The position numbers and the translations under genes are program-made. From positions 1 to 45,966 of the forward strand of contig NZ_JAUXVR010000001.1 of assembly GCF_030680395.1 (NCBI RefSeq): 45,966 nt of DNA. The letters run 5' to 3'. The notes under the pieces are model-generated. The model had not been told where the DNA came from. It made no database searches and saw nothing but the letters and a program-made list of their open reading frames with translations. Shown here one piece after another: positions 1-8,135 of this stretch. How positions within the stretch are numbered: position 1 is the stretch's first letter; each line of letters starts with the position of its first letter. The stretch is from Methylobacter sp. Its GTDB lineage: Bacteria > Pseudomonadota > Gammaproteobacteria > Methylococcales > Methylomonadaceae.

Positions 1-408
1 TACGAACGCAAAGGGGTATGCGATTTGATGATGATCTGCGAGCCCAAACAGGGATTCCGCCAAGTGGACGTCACCGATCGGCGCACCAAAATCGACTTCG
101 CCCACAGCATGAAACATGTGGCCGAACTCTATCCTGAAGCCTCCGTGATCCGTGTGGTGCTGGATAACCTCAATACCCATAAAGTGGCGTCCTTGTATGA
201 GGCTTTCCCCGCCGAGCAAGCGCGAACTTTGGCACGCAAACTGGAGTTCCACTACACGCCCAAGCACGGCAGCTGGTTGAACATCGCCGAAATCGAATTG
301 GCCGTCTTGTCGAACAGCTGCCTGTCGCAGCGGATACCGGACAAAGAGCGTCTACGCCGTGAAATTGAAAAATTTTATCCGCTCTTGCGTTTCGGGAGGG
401 GTGCATAA
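1..408 (+). pseudogene. IS630-family transposase, 3' fragment fused to foreign sequence
   Basis: The reading frame is open from the first base of the window, so the gene starts upstream. The translated part has the catalytic end of an IS630/Tc1-type DDE transposase: VVLDNLNTH carries the second Asp, and HYTPKHGSWLNIAEIE carries the last acidic residue. The family then continues for some 30-40 residues after the RIPDKERLRRE stretch. Here family-like sequence stops at about base 363 and the last 15 or so residues come from the 91-bp repeat that begins at 364, so the C-terminus is lost. This is a truncated, probably inactive copy. Confidence is high for the family and moderate for the exact break point. 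Confidence 0.8.
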
Positions 409-454
409 TGGCTTACATTCGCCCTTTAGCAAACGGAAACTTCCGCGCCGATGT
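364..454 (+). repeat. 91-bp inverted repeat, left arm
   Basis: By direct reading, bases 364-454 are identical to the reverse complement of 639-729. The arm contains the upstream region and first 16 codons of the integrase found on the opposite strand, including its start codon at 408. It is a rearranged duplicate of the integrase 5' end attached to the broken transposase. The spacer between the arms is 184 bases. Confidence 0.9.
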
Positions 455-466
455 CAGAATGACTGT

Positions 467-685
467 TCAGGTTGGGCCAGAGTATGCAATGCTATCAATA
501 TCGGCCTCAGATAGTGCCAACAATTGCGCCTGATCCATGTACGGAATGGTTTTTATACTATGTTCGATTTTTTCCGCCCAGGCTTGGGCAATTGATTCGG
601 AAGAGAAGGTTTTGTTTTTGACAATGCTTTTCATGCGAACATCGGCGCGGAAGTTTCCGTTTGCTAAAGGGCGAATGTAAGCCAT
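467..685 (-). pseudogene. Phage-type integrase, N-terminal remnant
   Basis: The 72-residue frame starts MAYIRPLANGNFRADVR and continues with KTFSSESIAQAWAEKIE. This resembles the N-terminal segment of tyrosine-recombinase integrases that open with a strand pair reading the gene's own DNA (the typical pattern is xRxxGxFRAxVxxxG...TFxTxxxAxAWAxxxE). A full integrase has about 330-400 residues including the catalytic R-H-R-Y core, none of which is present. The frame ends at the rearrangement at about 467. The gene points away from the tRNA-Lys gene, whose 3' end is about 300 bases upstream. That layout fits a tRNA-inserted island whose integrase has been destroyed. Confidence 0.6.
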
Positions 686-729
686 TATGCACCCCTCCCG
701 AAACGCAAGAGCGGATAAAATTTTTCAAT
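639..729 (-). repeat. 91-bp inverted repeat, right arm
   Basis: This is the exact reverse complement of 364-454. It contains the start codon of the integrase remnant (685) and its 44-base leader, so it is presumably the original copy and the left arm the duplicate. Confidence 0.9.
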
Positions 730-990
730 GGCATGAGATACCAAACCGGCATCAAATTGAAATAGATTTTTTGGAGTATAGTTGTCGATTAATCGGCAAT
801 GATTGCCGGAAACGACTAATTGATTGTCAGCCCAGAATTGGACTGCTTTGGATTGGATCTTGCTGGTTCATTACGCCACCTCATTGAGCAATTATGCAGA
901 AGTGCGCCTAAATTTGCGCCTAACTGCGTTTTACATTGCTTCAACTCGACGGGCAATCTGTTTAACTCCTTGATTAACAAGGTTCTTTGG
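730..990. other. Non-coding stretch between integrase remnant and tRNA-Lys
   Basis: No convincing gene is present. The stretch holds a 7-1-7 palindrome (CGGCAATGATTGCCG, about 791-805) and two direct copies of TGCGCCTAA at 903-911 and 915-923, one every 12 bases. Short direct repeats between an integrase and a tRNA 3' end are typical of integrase arm-binding sites, but that reading is only an inference. Confidence 0.4.
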
Positions 991-1066
991 TGGTGGGTCG
1001 TGCGCGATTCGAACGCGCGACCATCGCATTAAAAGTGCGGTGCTCTACCGGCTGAGCTAACGACCC
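991..1066 (-). tRNA. tRNA-Lys (anticodon TTT)
   Basis: A complete 76-base cloverleaf lies on the minus strand. The acceptor stem is GGGTCGT/ACGACCC, followed by discriminator A and an encoded CCA at 991-993. The D arm is GCTC...GAGC, the anticodon loop is CTTTTAA with anticodon TTT, and the T loop is TTCGAAT within GCGCG/CGCGC. It closely resembles E. coli tRNA-Lys. It follows queC on the same strand but appears to have its own promoter. Its 3' end faces an integrase remnant, as expected of an island insertion site. Confidence 0.97.
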
Positions 1067-1080
1067 AACAAAGATTGCCT

Positions 1081-1108
1081 ATTATACTGATTAATCTGAT
1101 TATGGCAA
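1081..1108 (-). promoter_or_regulatory. Sigma-70-type promoter of tRNA-Lys
   Basis: On the minus strand there is a -35-like TTGCCA (1108-1103), a 16-base spacer and a perfect -10 TATAAT (1086-1081), about 15 bases before the first base of the tRNA. The position and the consensus -10 make this a credible promoter independent of queC. Confidence 0.7.
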
Positions 1109-1115
1109 CTTTTTT

Positions 1116-1793
1116 TTAGATTGATTGATATTGCGTTGGATCTTTTATTCCCGCACCCATAAATCCAGCCGCTCTCAGACGACAAGCATCACATACTCGG
1201 CATGCGCGCCCCTGCTCATCAGCAGAATAACAGGAGACCGTGTGCCGGTAATCGACGCCCAATTCAATGCCCTGCTTAATGATTTCTGCCTTGCTCAGAG
1301 CGATCAGTGGGGTATGTATCGTGAAATGCTCACCTTCTACACCAGCCTTAGTCGCAAGGTTCGCTAATTGCTGAAATGCTTTGATAAATTCAGGCCTGCA
1401 ATCAGGGTAACCGGAATAATCTACGGCATTAACACCAATAAAAATGTCCGTTAGATTTAAAACTTCCGCCCAACCTAATGCAAAGGACAGGAAAATGGTG
1501 TTTCTTGCCGGCACATAGGTTACCGGTATCCCTTCCTGTGGCGTGTGAGGCACGGCAATGTGCTCATCGGTCAGCGCAGAACCGCCAATCGAACTTAAGC
1601 CAAGCTTGATGATTTTATGATCTTCAACTTGATAATCTGCGGCTATCTGCGCAGCCGCGATGAGCTCGGCATTATGCCGCTGACCGTAATCAAAGCTTAA
1701 GGCATAACATTTGAATCCCTGCTTTTTTGCAAGAGCAAGTACGGTAATTGAATCTAATCCGCCGGATAGAAGTATTATGGCTTTTTTCTGCAT
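1116..1793 (-). CDS. queC: 7-cyano-7-deazaguanine synthase QueC
   Basis: QueC converts 7-carboxy-7-deazaguanine to 7-cyano-7-deazaguanine (preQ0) with ATP and ammonia in the cytosol, a step towards queuosine in tRNA. The 225-residue length is typical. The PP-loop ATP motif SGGLDS lies at residues 9-14. The segment YVPARNTIF is a family hallmark, and the C-terminal zinc site shows as four cysteines in [19 protein letters not shown]. It follows queE with a six-base gap on the same strand, so the two successive enzymes of the pathway are probably cotranscribed at the end of the tol-pal block. No preQ1 riboswitch was recognised nearby. Confidence 0.97.
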   Translation of the reverse strand: MQKKAIILLSGGLDSITVLALAKKQGFKCYALSFDYGQRHNAELIAAAQIAADYQVEDHKIIKLGLSSIGGSALTDEHIAVPHTPQEGIPVTYVPARNTIFLSFALGWAEVLNLTDIFIGVNAVDYSGYPDCRPEFIKAFQQLANLATKAGVEGEHFTIHTPLIALSKAEIIKQGIELGVDYRHTVSCYSADEQGRACRVCDACRLRAAGFMGAGIKDPTQYQSI

Positions 1794-1799
1794 GTCGGT

Positions 1800-2441
1800 T
1801 TACTTACCTTGGGCGTCATCCCAAAGTATTTTATGTAGTTGAAGTTGAAAACGAACAGGTAACCTGTCCTTTAGAATTTTTTCGGCAAGCTCGGTTGGGT
1901 TTTGCTGACCCATCACCGGTGAAAACAATATTTCACAAAGATTAGGCAAATCATATTCTGTTAAAACGGATTTTGACCAGTCGTAGTCTTCGCCGTTACC
2001 GATAACGAACTTAACTTGGTCTTTTGGGGTTAGGTATTCGATATTTTGATACCGGTTTCTGCTTAATTCCCCCGAGCTGGGCGTTTTAAAGTCCATGACT
2101 TTAATAACGCGCTGATCGACTTCCGACACATCAAGCGCACCACTGGTTTCAAGCGAAACAATATAGCCTTTATCGAGTAGCCTAGTCATTAACTCAAGAC
2201 AGCCCGGCTGCGCCAAAGGTTCGCCACCGGTTACAGTAATATACTGAGTTCCGTACTGTTCAGCTTGCGCAATGATTGCATCAATTCCTATTTTTTCACC
2301 GCCAGTGAAAGCATAGGCCGTATCGCAATAAACGCATCTTAATGGACAGCCGGTGAGTCGAATAAATACGGTGGGTAGACCTACCGTATTCGACTCACCC
2401 TGTAACGAATAAAAAATTTCAGTTATGCGTAATAAACTCAC
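1800..2441 (-). CDS. queE: 7-carboxy-7-deazaguanine synthase QueE
   Basis: This radical SAM enzyme rearranges 6-carboxytetrahydropterin into 7-carboxy-7-deazaguanine, the substrate of QueC. The family signature FYSLQGES lies near residue 10. The iron-sulphur cluster motif C-x3-C-x2-C appears as GCPLRCVYCDTAY at about residues 32-44. The glycine-rich VTGGEPLAQPG follows at about 70-80. The length of 213 residues is normal. The start is a GTG two bases after the cpoB stop, with no strong Shine-Dalgarno sequence, so translation is probably coupled to cpoB. Confidence 0.96.
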   Translation of the reverse strand: MSLLRITEIFYSLQGESNTVGLPTVFIRLTGCPLRCVYCDTAYAFTGGEKIGIDAIIAQAEQYGTQYITVTGGEPLAQPGCLELMTRLLDKGYIVSLETSGALDVSEVDQRVIKVMDFKTPSSGELSRNRYQNIEYLTPKDQVKFVIGNGEDYDWSKSVLTEYDLPNLCEILFSPVMGQQNPTELAEKILKDRLPVRFQLQLHKILWDDAQGK

Positions 2442-2443
2442 AA

Positions 2444-3280
2444 CTATTGTTTAACATCATCAAGTAACAGTAACTTCTTCGTCGCCAAACGGGCCGCTGT
2501 CGAACCGGGAAAATCTGCAGTAACGCGCGTTAAATATTCACGCGCCTTTACTGCGTTTTTCTGCTCAACCTCGATAGAACCCAGTTTTAATAAAGCATCC
2601 GGCACTTTTGAGCTCTCCGGATAATTCTCAATCACGCCATTAAAAGCTTTACGCGCTGACTCAATATCCTGGTTAACCCTGTAGGCCTCACCTAGCCAAT
2701 ATTGGGCATTATTCGCATACTCACCCTTTGGATTTTTACCCAGCAATGCATTGAATTCAGTAATTGCATGCGCGGTATGGCCGTTTCTTAATGCTTCATA
2801 TGCTTGTTGATATTGCTGTTTTTCATCGCCTGATGTTTGCACTGCACCCTGTTTTTGTACGGGAGCCTGCTTAACCTCTGGAACTGCGGACGAATCCGCA
2901 ACCGGAGGCTCGACCACCTTAGCTTCGGATCCAGCTGAACTCTCTTGCGCTGGGGGACTTTCAGTAGCCGACGATTTAACACCTTCAGTTTTTTTCTCAA
3001 GACTCTGCATCCGCTCATCAAAATCAGAATACATTGTACTTTGAGACTTTTTCATCTCGGCAATAAGATTTGTCTGCTCTTCTACCTTGCCTGTCAGTTG
3101 TTGCACTTCAGATTGTAACTGCTCAATCCGTCCCATCATCTCATACAGGGCATTAGCCGACGAAGGCTTTGCAACACTGACCTCACCTGCTGGATACATT
3201 GAGTTATCAATAACCGGCGGCAAAGATTCCGCATGGACAGAGCTGCAGACACACAGCAACATGACAAGTCGAGCTTTCAT
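2444..3280 (-). CDS. cpoB: Tol-Pal system TPR protein CpoB (YbgF)
   Basis: CpoB is a periplasmic protein that coordinates outer-membrane constriction by Tol-Pal with peptidoglycan synthesis at division. The 278 residues begin with a signal peptide (MLLCVCSSVHA). A coiled-coil segment around residues 45-95 (MGRIEQLQSEVQQLTGKVEEQ) is the trimerisation region. A Ser/Pro/Gln-rich linker follows, then TPR-like repeats from about 155 to the end (QYWLGEAYRVNQDIESARKA, ALLKLGSIEVEQKN). It starts directly after the pal stop codon. Family length and position in the operon both fit. Confidence 0.93.
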   Translation of the reverse strand: MKARLVMLLCVCSSVHAESLPPVIDNSMYPAGEVSVAKPSSANALYEMMGRIEQLQSEVQQLTGKVEEQTNLIAEMKKSQSTMYSDFDERMQSLEKKTEGVKSSATESPPAQESSAGSEAKVVEPPVADSSAVPEVKQAPVQKQGAVQTSGDEKQQYQQAYEALRNGHTAHAITEFNALLGKNPKGEYANNAQYWLGEAYRVNQDIESARKAFNGVIENYPESSKVPDALLKLGSIEVEQKNAVKAREYLTRVTADFPGSTAARLATKKLLLLDDVKQ

Positions 3281-3856
3281 TTATTTACCTTGATAAACTA
3301 TCTCAACGCGACGATTAAGCTCCCAGGACGCTTCATCATGCCCTAATGACGCAGGCTTTTCTTCGCCGTAGCTAACGACTTGTAGCTGACCGTCAGTAAC
3401 GCCTTGAACTCTCATCATACTGACTATGGATTTTGCGCGTTGCTCACCCAATGCAATATTGTACTCACGAGAGCCGCGCTCATCGCCATGACCTTCCATA
3501 ACGACACGTTGATCAGGATGTGCCACCAGATATTGTGCATGAGCGGCAATAACCGGAACAAAATCATCCTGAACCTGGCTGCTGTCCAACATAAAATAGA
3601 TAGTACTTTTTGACAGCGGGTTGTTCGGATCACTGAATTCAGGACCTATTCCGGCATTGGGGTACATTCCCGAAGCATTCATTTCCGACCCGGATAAGCC
3701 TGATCCATTATTTAAACCACTGGTTGAGGCATCGTTAATACCACTGGCAGTATTTTGAGTACCGTCAGTAAGACTTGCATCTTGTTCATCTTCACTACAA
3801 CCCGATAAAATTACCGCGCTTATTGCCAATGCCAATACTGTTTTATTCAATTTCAT
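3281..3856 (-). CDS. pal: Peptidoglycan-associated lipoprotein Pal
   Basis: Pal is an outer-membrane lipoprotein that binds peptidoglycan and TolB. The signal peptide ends in the lipobox LSGC (Cys20). A Ser/Gly/Asn-rich linker leads to an OmpA-like domain from about residue 75. Its peptidoglycan-binding hallmarks are GHGDERGSREYNIALGEQRA and the C-terminal NRRVEIVY. The length of 191 residues is slightly above the 170-180 usual, because of the linker. It lies between tolB and cpoB as in other gammaproteobacteria. Confidence 0.97.
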   Translation of the reverse strand: MKLNKTVLALAISAVILSGCSEDEQDASLTDGTQNTASGINDASTSGLNNGSGLSGSEMNASGMYPNAGIGPEFSDPNNPLSKSTIYFMLDSSQVQDDFVPVIAAHAQYLVAHPDQRVVMEGHGDERGSREYNIALGEQRAKSIVSMMRVQGVTDGQLQVVSYGEEKPASLGHDEASWELNRRVEIVYQGK

Positions 3857-3913
3857 TTTTAATTTCCAAAAAGTAATCTATTAATTCAAAAAATCGTGTT
3901 GTGCCCAACCGAC

Positions 3914-5197
3914 CTAGGGTGACCATGCCGGTTCGCGGATTTCACTGCTATCAAACACCAGCTTCTGTTGCATTTTACCATCCAATGATACGGCCGATAA
4001 GTAACCTGCATTGCCTTTTCGCGAAGCATACAAAATCATACTGCCATTCGGCGCGAAACTTGGGGATTCATCCGATCGACCATCAGTAATCACATTAACC
4101 GACTTGGTTGCCATATCCATAACGGCAATACGATAATCGCTGCCGTTCCCGTGTACCATGGCTATGCTTTTGCCGTCCGGTGAAAAACTGGCTCTGGCAT
4201 TATAATTTCCTGAGAATGTCAGCCTTTTTTCGTCTCCACCTTGGCTTGACATAATATACAACTGTGGCTTTCCTCCCCGATCCGAGGTAAAAACAATACT
4301 GCTGCCGTCAGGAGACCAAGTTGGCTCGGTATCAATTGCAAAACTTTTAGTCAATTTAGTTAAAGAGCGCGTCATCAGATTTAAGATAAAAATATCGGGA
4401 TTGCCATCTTTAGATAACGTCAAAGCCAACTTTGCTCCATCGGGCGACCAGGAAGGCGCGCCATTGATACCGGGGAATTCGGCAACTCTCGCTCTCTCTC
4501 CGGTAGCCAAGGTCTGGATATAAATTGCGGCTGATTTTTTCTCAAATGACACGTAGGCTATTTTTCTACCATCAGGCGACCACGCTGGAGACATCAAGGG
4601 TTCCACAGATGAGGCTATTGTTTGCGCATTAAAGCCATCGGCATCTGAAACTTGCAGCTTATGGTTACTTTGCTTGCCCTGCCTGCTGCTGGTAATGTAA
4701 GCAATCCGACCGCTGAAAACACCTTTCTTACCGGTTAACTTCTCAAAGATAAGATCACTGATATGGTGAGCTGTTCTGCGCAACTCGGCTGCTGATGATG
4801 TCATCCGGTAGCCCATCAGTTGTTCGCCCTTATAGACGTCAAACAACTGAAACTGAACATTATACTGACCATGATCTTCAATCACCTGGCCGATAACCAG
4901 ATAGTTCTGGCCTAAAGCCTGCCAGTCCTTAAACTGAACAGCCTCTGCAGTACTCGGTTTAGCCGGCATACTTTGCTTATCCAGCGTTTTAAAATATCCG
5001 CTACGACCCAAATCTGCATCAACGACAAAACTAACATCAACCGGGACGCCGGATGCCCCTTGCATACCAAAAGGAACTACTGAAATAGGCAATGCACTCT
5101 CAATACCTTCGGTAATTTCAATCGTCAGTTCTGCATAACTACTTGGCACATAGAAACTAACCAGACCAATCAACAAAATTTTTCTAAAAAAACTCAC
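3914..5197 (-). CDS. tolB: Tol-Pal system beta-propeller protein TolB
   Basis: TolB is a periplasmic protein that shuttles between Pal and TolA. A signal peptide ending in SSYA (about residue 22) precedes an N-terminal domain (about 25-160). A six-bladed beta-propeller then shows as repeated WSPDG motifs ([75 protein letters not shown]), ending in EPAWSP. The length of 427 residues is typical. The gap to tolA is 97 bases and to pal 57 bases. Confidence 0.97.
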   Translation of the reverse strand: MSFFRKILLIGLVSFYVPSSYAELTIEITEGIESALPISVVPFGMQGASGVPVDVSFVVDADLGRSGYFKTLDKQSMPAKPSTAEAVQFKDWQALGQNYLVIGQVIEDHGQYNVQFQLFDVYKGEQLMGYRMTSSAAELRRTAHHISDLIFEKLTGKKGVFSGRIAYITSSRQGKQSNHKLQVSDADGFNAQTIASSVEPLMSPAWSPDGRKIAYVSFEKKSAAIYIQTLATGERARVAEFPGINGAPSWSPDGAKLALTLSKDGNPDIFILNLMTRSLTKLTKSFAIDTEPTWSPDGSSIVFTSDRGGKPQLYIMSSQGGDEKRLTFSGNYNARASFSPDGKSIAMVHGNGSDYRIAVMDMATKSVNVITDGRSDESPSFAPNGSMILYASRKGNAGYLSAVSLDGKMQQKLVFDSSEIREPAWSP

Positions 5198-5294
5198 TTG
5201 TTCACCTCAGTAATTTAACTGAAAAAAGACCATTAAATGATTGACGTTAATACTCATCAACGACATTTTTGTGATAATAATACCTTGTTTCTGA

Positions 5295-6578
5295 TTACCT
5301 GGAACGGTCTGGATCAAACAAAAACTTAAATGTCTTAAATTCTTTAGCAGACAGCTCCTTATCTTTAGGTACTGGAAGCGGCGATGCTTTATGAACGGCA
5401 TTTTCCGCTGAGCGGTCAAAAATCGCATCACCGCTGGAAGTAACCACCACGGCATCTATCACAGTACCATCGGACATCAATCTGACCTGAATTGTACACT
5501 TTAAACCTTCTGTGGAAGAAACCGGTCTAATCCAGCTCTGGGCTACTTTTTGCCGAATGGCTGCGGCGGCTGTTTTTATCGCTAATTGATCTTGTTCTGC
5601 ATCCATTCTCGCCTGCTCTGCTTCCATCCTTGCTGCCTCGGCCCTTTCTGTTTCTGCTTTTGCTCTAGCGGCTTCAGCTCGCTCTGCTTCGACCTTGGCT
5701 TGTGCAGCAGCTTCGGCTTTCGCTTTTTCTGCTGCAGCTTTTGCTTTAGCCGCTTCCGCTTGTTCTGCTGCCGCTTTCGCTTTAGCGGCTTCAGCCTGTT
5801 TTGCGGCGGCCTTGGCTTGTGCGGCGGCCTCGGCTTTCGCTTTGGCGGCTTCGGCCTGCTTTGCTTCGGCCTTGGCTTGTGCGACGGCCTCGGCTTTCGC
5901 TTTGGCGGCTTCGGCCTGCTTTGCTTCGGCCTTGGCTTGCTCGGCGGCCTCGGCTTTCGCTTTGGCGGCTTCGGCCTGTTTTGCTTCAGCCTTGGCTTGC
6001 TCGGCGGCCTCGGCTTTCGCTTTGGCGGCTTCGGCCTGTTTTGCTTCGGCCTTGGCTTGTGCGACGGCCTCGGCTTTCGCTTTGGCGGCTTCGGCCTGTT
6101 TTGCTTCGGCCTTGGCTTGCTCGGCTGTCTCGGCTTTCGCTTTGACGGCTTCGGCCTGCTTTGCTTCGGCCTTGGCTTGCTCGATAGCTTCGGCTTTCGC
6201 TTTGGCGGCTTCAGCCTGCTTTGCTTCAGCCTTGGCTTGCTCGGCAGCTTCGGCTTTCGCTTTGGCGGCTTCGGCCTTGGCTTTTTCTGCTTTCGCCTGC
6301 TGAGTTGCCCGCTCGGCTTCCTGATTAGTTTCCGTTTCCGGTTTTATTTTCTCTTCAACAGGATTTTCAGTCGCCTTTACAGGCTCTGCGGTTACCTCGG
6401 CGGGGTTCTTAACCTGACTTTCATCGACAATTTCAGCATGAATAATTTCCGGCGCGGATTCCGATTCCGTTTTATCTGGTTTTAATAAAGCACTTAAGGC
6501 AAACAGGCCTAGAATCGTAAGATGCAAAGCCAGAGCCAGAATGATTGGCCATGAAAATTTCTTTTTATTACTATCCAT
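5295..6578 (-). CDS. tolA: Cell envelope integrity protein TolA
   Basis: TolA links the inner-membrane TolQR motor to TolB/Pal across the periplasm. The N-terminal anchor is a single membrane helix (residues about 9-31, LALALHLTILGLFALSALL). A Glu/Pro-rich stretch follows, then a very long Ala/Lys/Glu helix (about 90-325). The C-terminal TolA domain (about 335-427) shows KVAQSWIRP, then CTIQVRLMSDGTVIDAVV and SAENAVHKASPLPVP. The helix is built from near-identical 20-residue repeats. Its length of 427 residues is within the family range, which varies mainly in this helix. tolR ends nine bases upstream. Confidence 0.95.
   Translation of the reverse strand: MDSNKKKFSWPIILALALHLTILGLFALSALLKPDKTESESAPEIIHAEIVDESQVKNPAEVTAEPVKATENPVEEKIKPETETNQEAERATQQAKAEKAKAEAAKAKAEAAEQAKAEAKQAEAAKAKAEAIEQAKAEAKQAEAVKAKAETAEQAKAEAKQAEAAKAKAEAVAQAKAEAKQAEAAKAKAEAAEQAKAEAKQAEAAKAKAEAAEQAKAEAKQAEAAKAKAEAVAQAKAEAKQAEAAKAKAEAAAQAKAAAKQAEAAKAKAAAEQAEAAKAKAAAEKAKAEAAAQAKVEAERAEAARAKAETERAEAARMEAEQARMDAEQDQLAIKTAAAAIRQKVAQSWIRPVSSTEGLKCTIQVRLMSDGTVIDAVVVTSSGDAIFDRSAENAVHKASPLPVPKDKELSAKEFKTFKFLFDPDRSR
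5785..6285 (-). repeat. 60-bp tandem repeat array inside tolA
   Basis: About eight near-identical 60-base units run head to tail through the helical region of tolA, each coding a 20-residue block of the type AEAKQAEAAKAKAEAAEQAK. Units differ at only a few bases, mostly at one small variable segment (VAQ, AEQ, TEQ or IEQ). The period keeps the frame, so unit gain or loss would change rod length without breaking the gene. The long open frames seen antisense to this stretch are a by-product of its composition. Confidence 0.92.
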
Positions 6579-6587
6579 TGAAATCTA

Positions 6588-7028
6588 TTATTCGCCCGAC
6601 TTGGTCATTAAGCCTACTCTGGACACCCCGGCATTTTTTAATCCCGCCATCAACGTAACCACGACACCATAATCAATGCCCTTATAAGCCCCGATCAGAA
6701 CTTGGGTTTTCGGTTTCTGGCTTAATACCGCCATCACCCGGCCTTCGATTTCTTCCGGCTGTACCAGCTCAGGCTCTTTATCATCAATGGTAATAAAATA
6801 TTGGCTCTGTTCGTTAATCGACACAACAACCGGCAAATTATCACCTTCCGATTCCACGGTTGCGGATTCGGCTTGCGGAAGCTCGACTTGCACCCCTGTC
6901 TGTAACATTGGCGTGGTGATCATGAAAATAATCAACAGCACTAAAGTCACGTCAATGTAAGGAACTACATTGATCTCTGCCATGGGCTTTCGGCGCCCGT
7001 TTTTTCTACCCATTTGTGGCGCGCTCAT
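6588..7028 (-). CDS. tolR: Tol-Pal system protein TolR (ExbD family)
   Basis: TolR is part of the proton-driven TolQR inner-membrane motor. A basic N-terminus (GRKNGRRKPMAEINVVPYID) leads into one membrane helix, VTLVLLIIFMITTPML. The Asp in PYIDV at the helix start is the conserved proton-carrying residue of the ExbD/TolR family. A periplasmic domain follows and the length of 146 residues is normal. The start codon overlaps the tolQ stop (ATGA), indicating translational coupling. Confidence 0.96.
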   Translation of the reverse strand: MSAPQMGRKNGRRKPMAEINVVPYIDVTLVLLIIFMITTPMLQTGVQVELPQAESATVESEGDNLPVVVSINEQSQYFITIDDKEPELVQPEEIEGRVMAVLSQKPKTQVLIGAYKGIDYGVVVTLMAGLKNAGVSRVGLMTKSGE

Positions 7029-7702
7029 TTTTGGTGTGCCTGCCTTTGCAACAATACGACGAACTCTTCAACAAATAACTCATATCGACCGGTCAATCTG
7101 TCCAGCCGAGTGGAAAAGCGGTTATACGAAATAACGGCGGGAATCGCGGCAAACAGGCCAATGGCTGTTGCAATCAATGCTTCGGCAATACCCGGTGCGA
7201 CTTGCGCCAAAGTCGCCTGTTTGACATTACCCAACGACATAAAGGAATTCATGATGCCCCATACCGTACCGAATAAACCGATGTAGGGACTGATCGAACC
7301 GACCGTGGCAAGAAATGCTAAATGCTCATCGAGCCGTTCCAATTCACGCGATAATTCAATTCGCATAACGCGTTGCGCACTTTCCACCTGCACACCGGGT
7401 TCTACATTGCCGGCTTGCCGCATCCGGGAGAACTCTTTGTATCCGGCAAGAAATATTTTTTCTATGCCTTCCGGCTCAAAATCTTTTGCTGCCAACTTTC
7501 TATAAAGCTCCGCCAATACCACACCAGACCAAAACTGTTCTTCAAATTCGTCAGTGATTTCAACTGCCCGATTGAGTTCTTTGCGCTTGGTAAAAATAAA
7601 TGTCCACGATGACACCGATGCCGATAATAATATCAACATGACGAATTGAACAACAAAGCTGGCTTCTTTAACTAAATGGAAAATCGATAAATCAGTATTC
7701 AT
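7025..7702 (-). CDS. tolQ: Tol-Pal system protein TolQ (ExbB family)
   Basis: TolQ is the ion-channel subunit of the TolQR motor. Three membrane helices are visible: residues about 13-37 (FVVQFVMLILLSASVSSW), about 128-152 (LAFLATVGSISPYIGLFGTV) and about 165-190 (APGIAEALIATAIGLFAAIP). The GLFGTVWGIM and IAEALIATAIGLFAAIPAV segments are hallmarks of ExbB/TolQ. The length is 225 residues. The gene begins inside the last codons of ybgC (11-base overlap) and ends in an ATGA overlap with tolR. Confidence 0.96.
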   Translation of the reverse strand: MNTDLSIFHLVKEASFVVQFVMLILLSASVSSWTFIFTKRKELNRAVEITDEFEEQFWSGVVLAELYRKLAAKDFEPEGIEKIFLAGYKEFSRMRQAGNVEPGVQVESAQRVMRIELSRELERLDEHLAFLATVGSISPYIGLFGTVWGIMNSFMSLGNVKQATLAQVAPGIAEALIATAIGLFAAIPAVISYNRFSTRLDRLTGRYELFVEEFVVLLQRQAHQK

Positions 7703-8108
7703 TTCTTGTGTGCTCTAAAATTGCTCTAAATAAGGTTTCTGGAATAGCTTTAGGACGCATGGTTTGTGCATCCAAACAGGCAATTCGAACACTGCCCTTG
7801 CATAAAACATCATCACCTCGGGTAATGACTTGTTCAAAAGTAAGACTGGCTTTTTTAGCGAGACTCACCTTCGCACTAACTTGTAATTGTTCATTGAACC
7901 GGGCCGGACTCAAATAATCGATCTGCACGGAACGCACAACAAAAATAATACTTTCATTAGCGATCAGTTCGTCCTGCTCATAACCCATTGCCCTGAGCAT
8001 TTCGGTTCTGGCCCGCTCGAAAAACTTCAGATAATTGGCATAAAACACCACCCCACCTGCATCGGTATCTTCGTAATAAACGCGTACCGGCCAGACAAAA
8101 TCTCTCAT
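7692..8108 (-). CDS. ybgC: Tol-Pal associated acyl-CoA thioesterase YbgC
   Basis: This is a hot-dog fold thioesterase of the 4-hydroxybenzoyl-CoA thioesterase type, regularly the first gene of tol-pal operons. The family signature appears near the N-terminus as YYEDTDAGGVVFYANYLKFF, with the catalytic Asp in DTDAGG. The length is 138 residues. It lies 27 bases after ruvB and overlaps tolQ, so repair and envelope genes may share transcripts. Confidence 0.95.
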   Translation of the reverse strand: MRDFVWPVRVYYEDTDAGGVVFYANYLKFFERARTEMLRAMGYEQDELIANESIIFVVRSVQIDYLSPARFNEQLQVSAKVSLAKKASLTFEQVITRGDDVLCKGSVRIACLDAQTMRPKAIPETLFRAILEHTRNEY

Positions 8109-8135
8109 ATACTGTTTAGCATATCTTGCGTCTGA

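Noticed and set aside
46-363. Intact IS630 element
   Set aside because: The C-terminus is replaced by the 91-bp repeat and no right-hand terminal inverted repeat of the IS could be identified.
687-887. 66-codon plus-strand frame next to the integrase remnant
   Set aside because: It starts in the inverted-repeat arm and has no family-like sequence or ribosome site; it looks like chance.
1794-2443. preQ1 riboswitch for queE/queC
   Set aside because: The genes are packed with 2-6 base gaps inside an operon, leaving no room for a leader aptamer.
5785-6285. CRISPR-like regular repeats
   Set aside because: The units are contiguous with no unique spacers and lie in frame inside tolA; this is a coding tandem repeat.
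5586-6485. Long plus-strand open frames (up to 299 codons) opposite tolA
   Set aside because: They are a by-product of the 60-bp repeat and its skewed composition: the products are Gly/Phe/Leu/Cys repeats mirroring the tolA helix, with no family resemblance.
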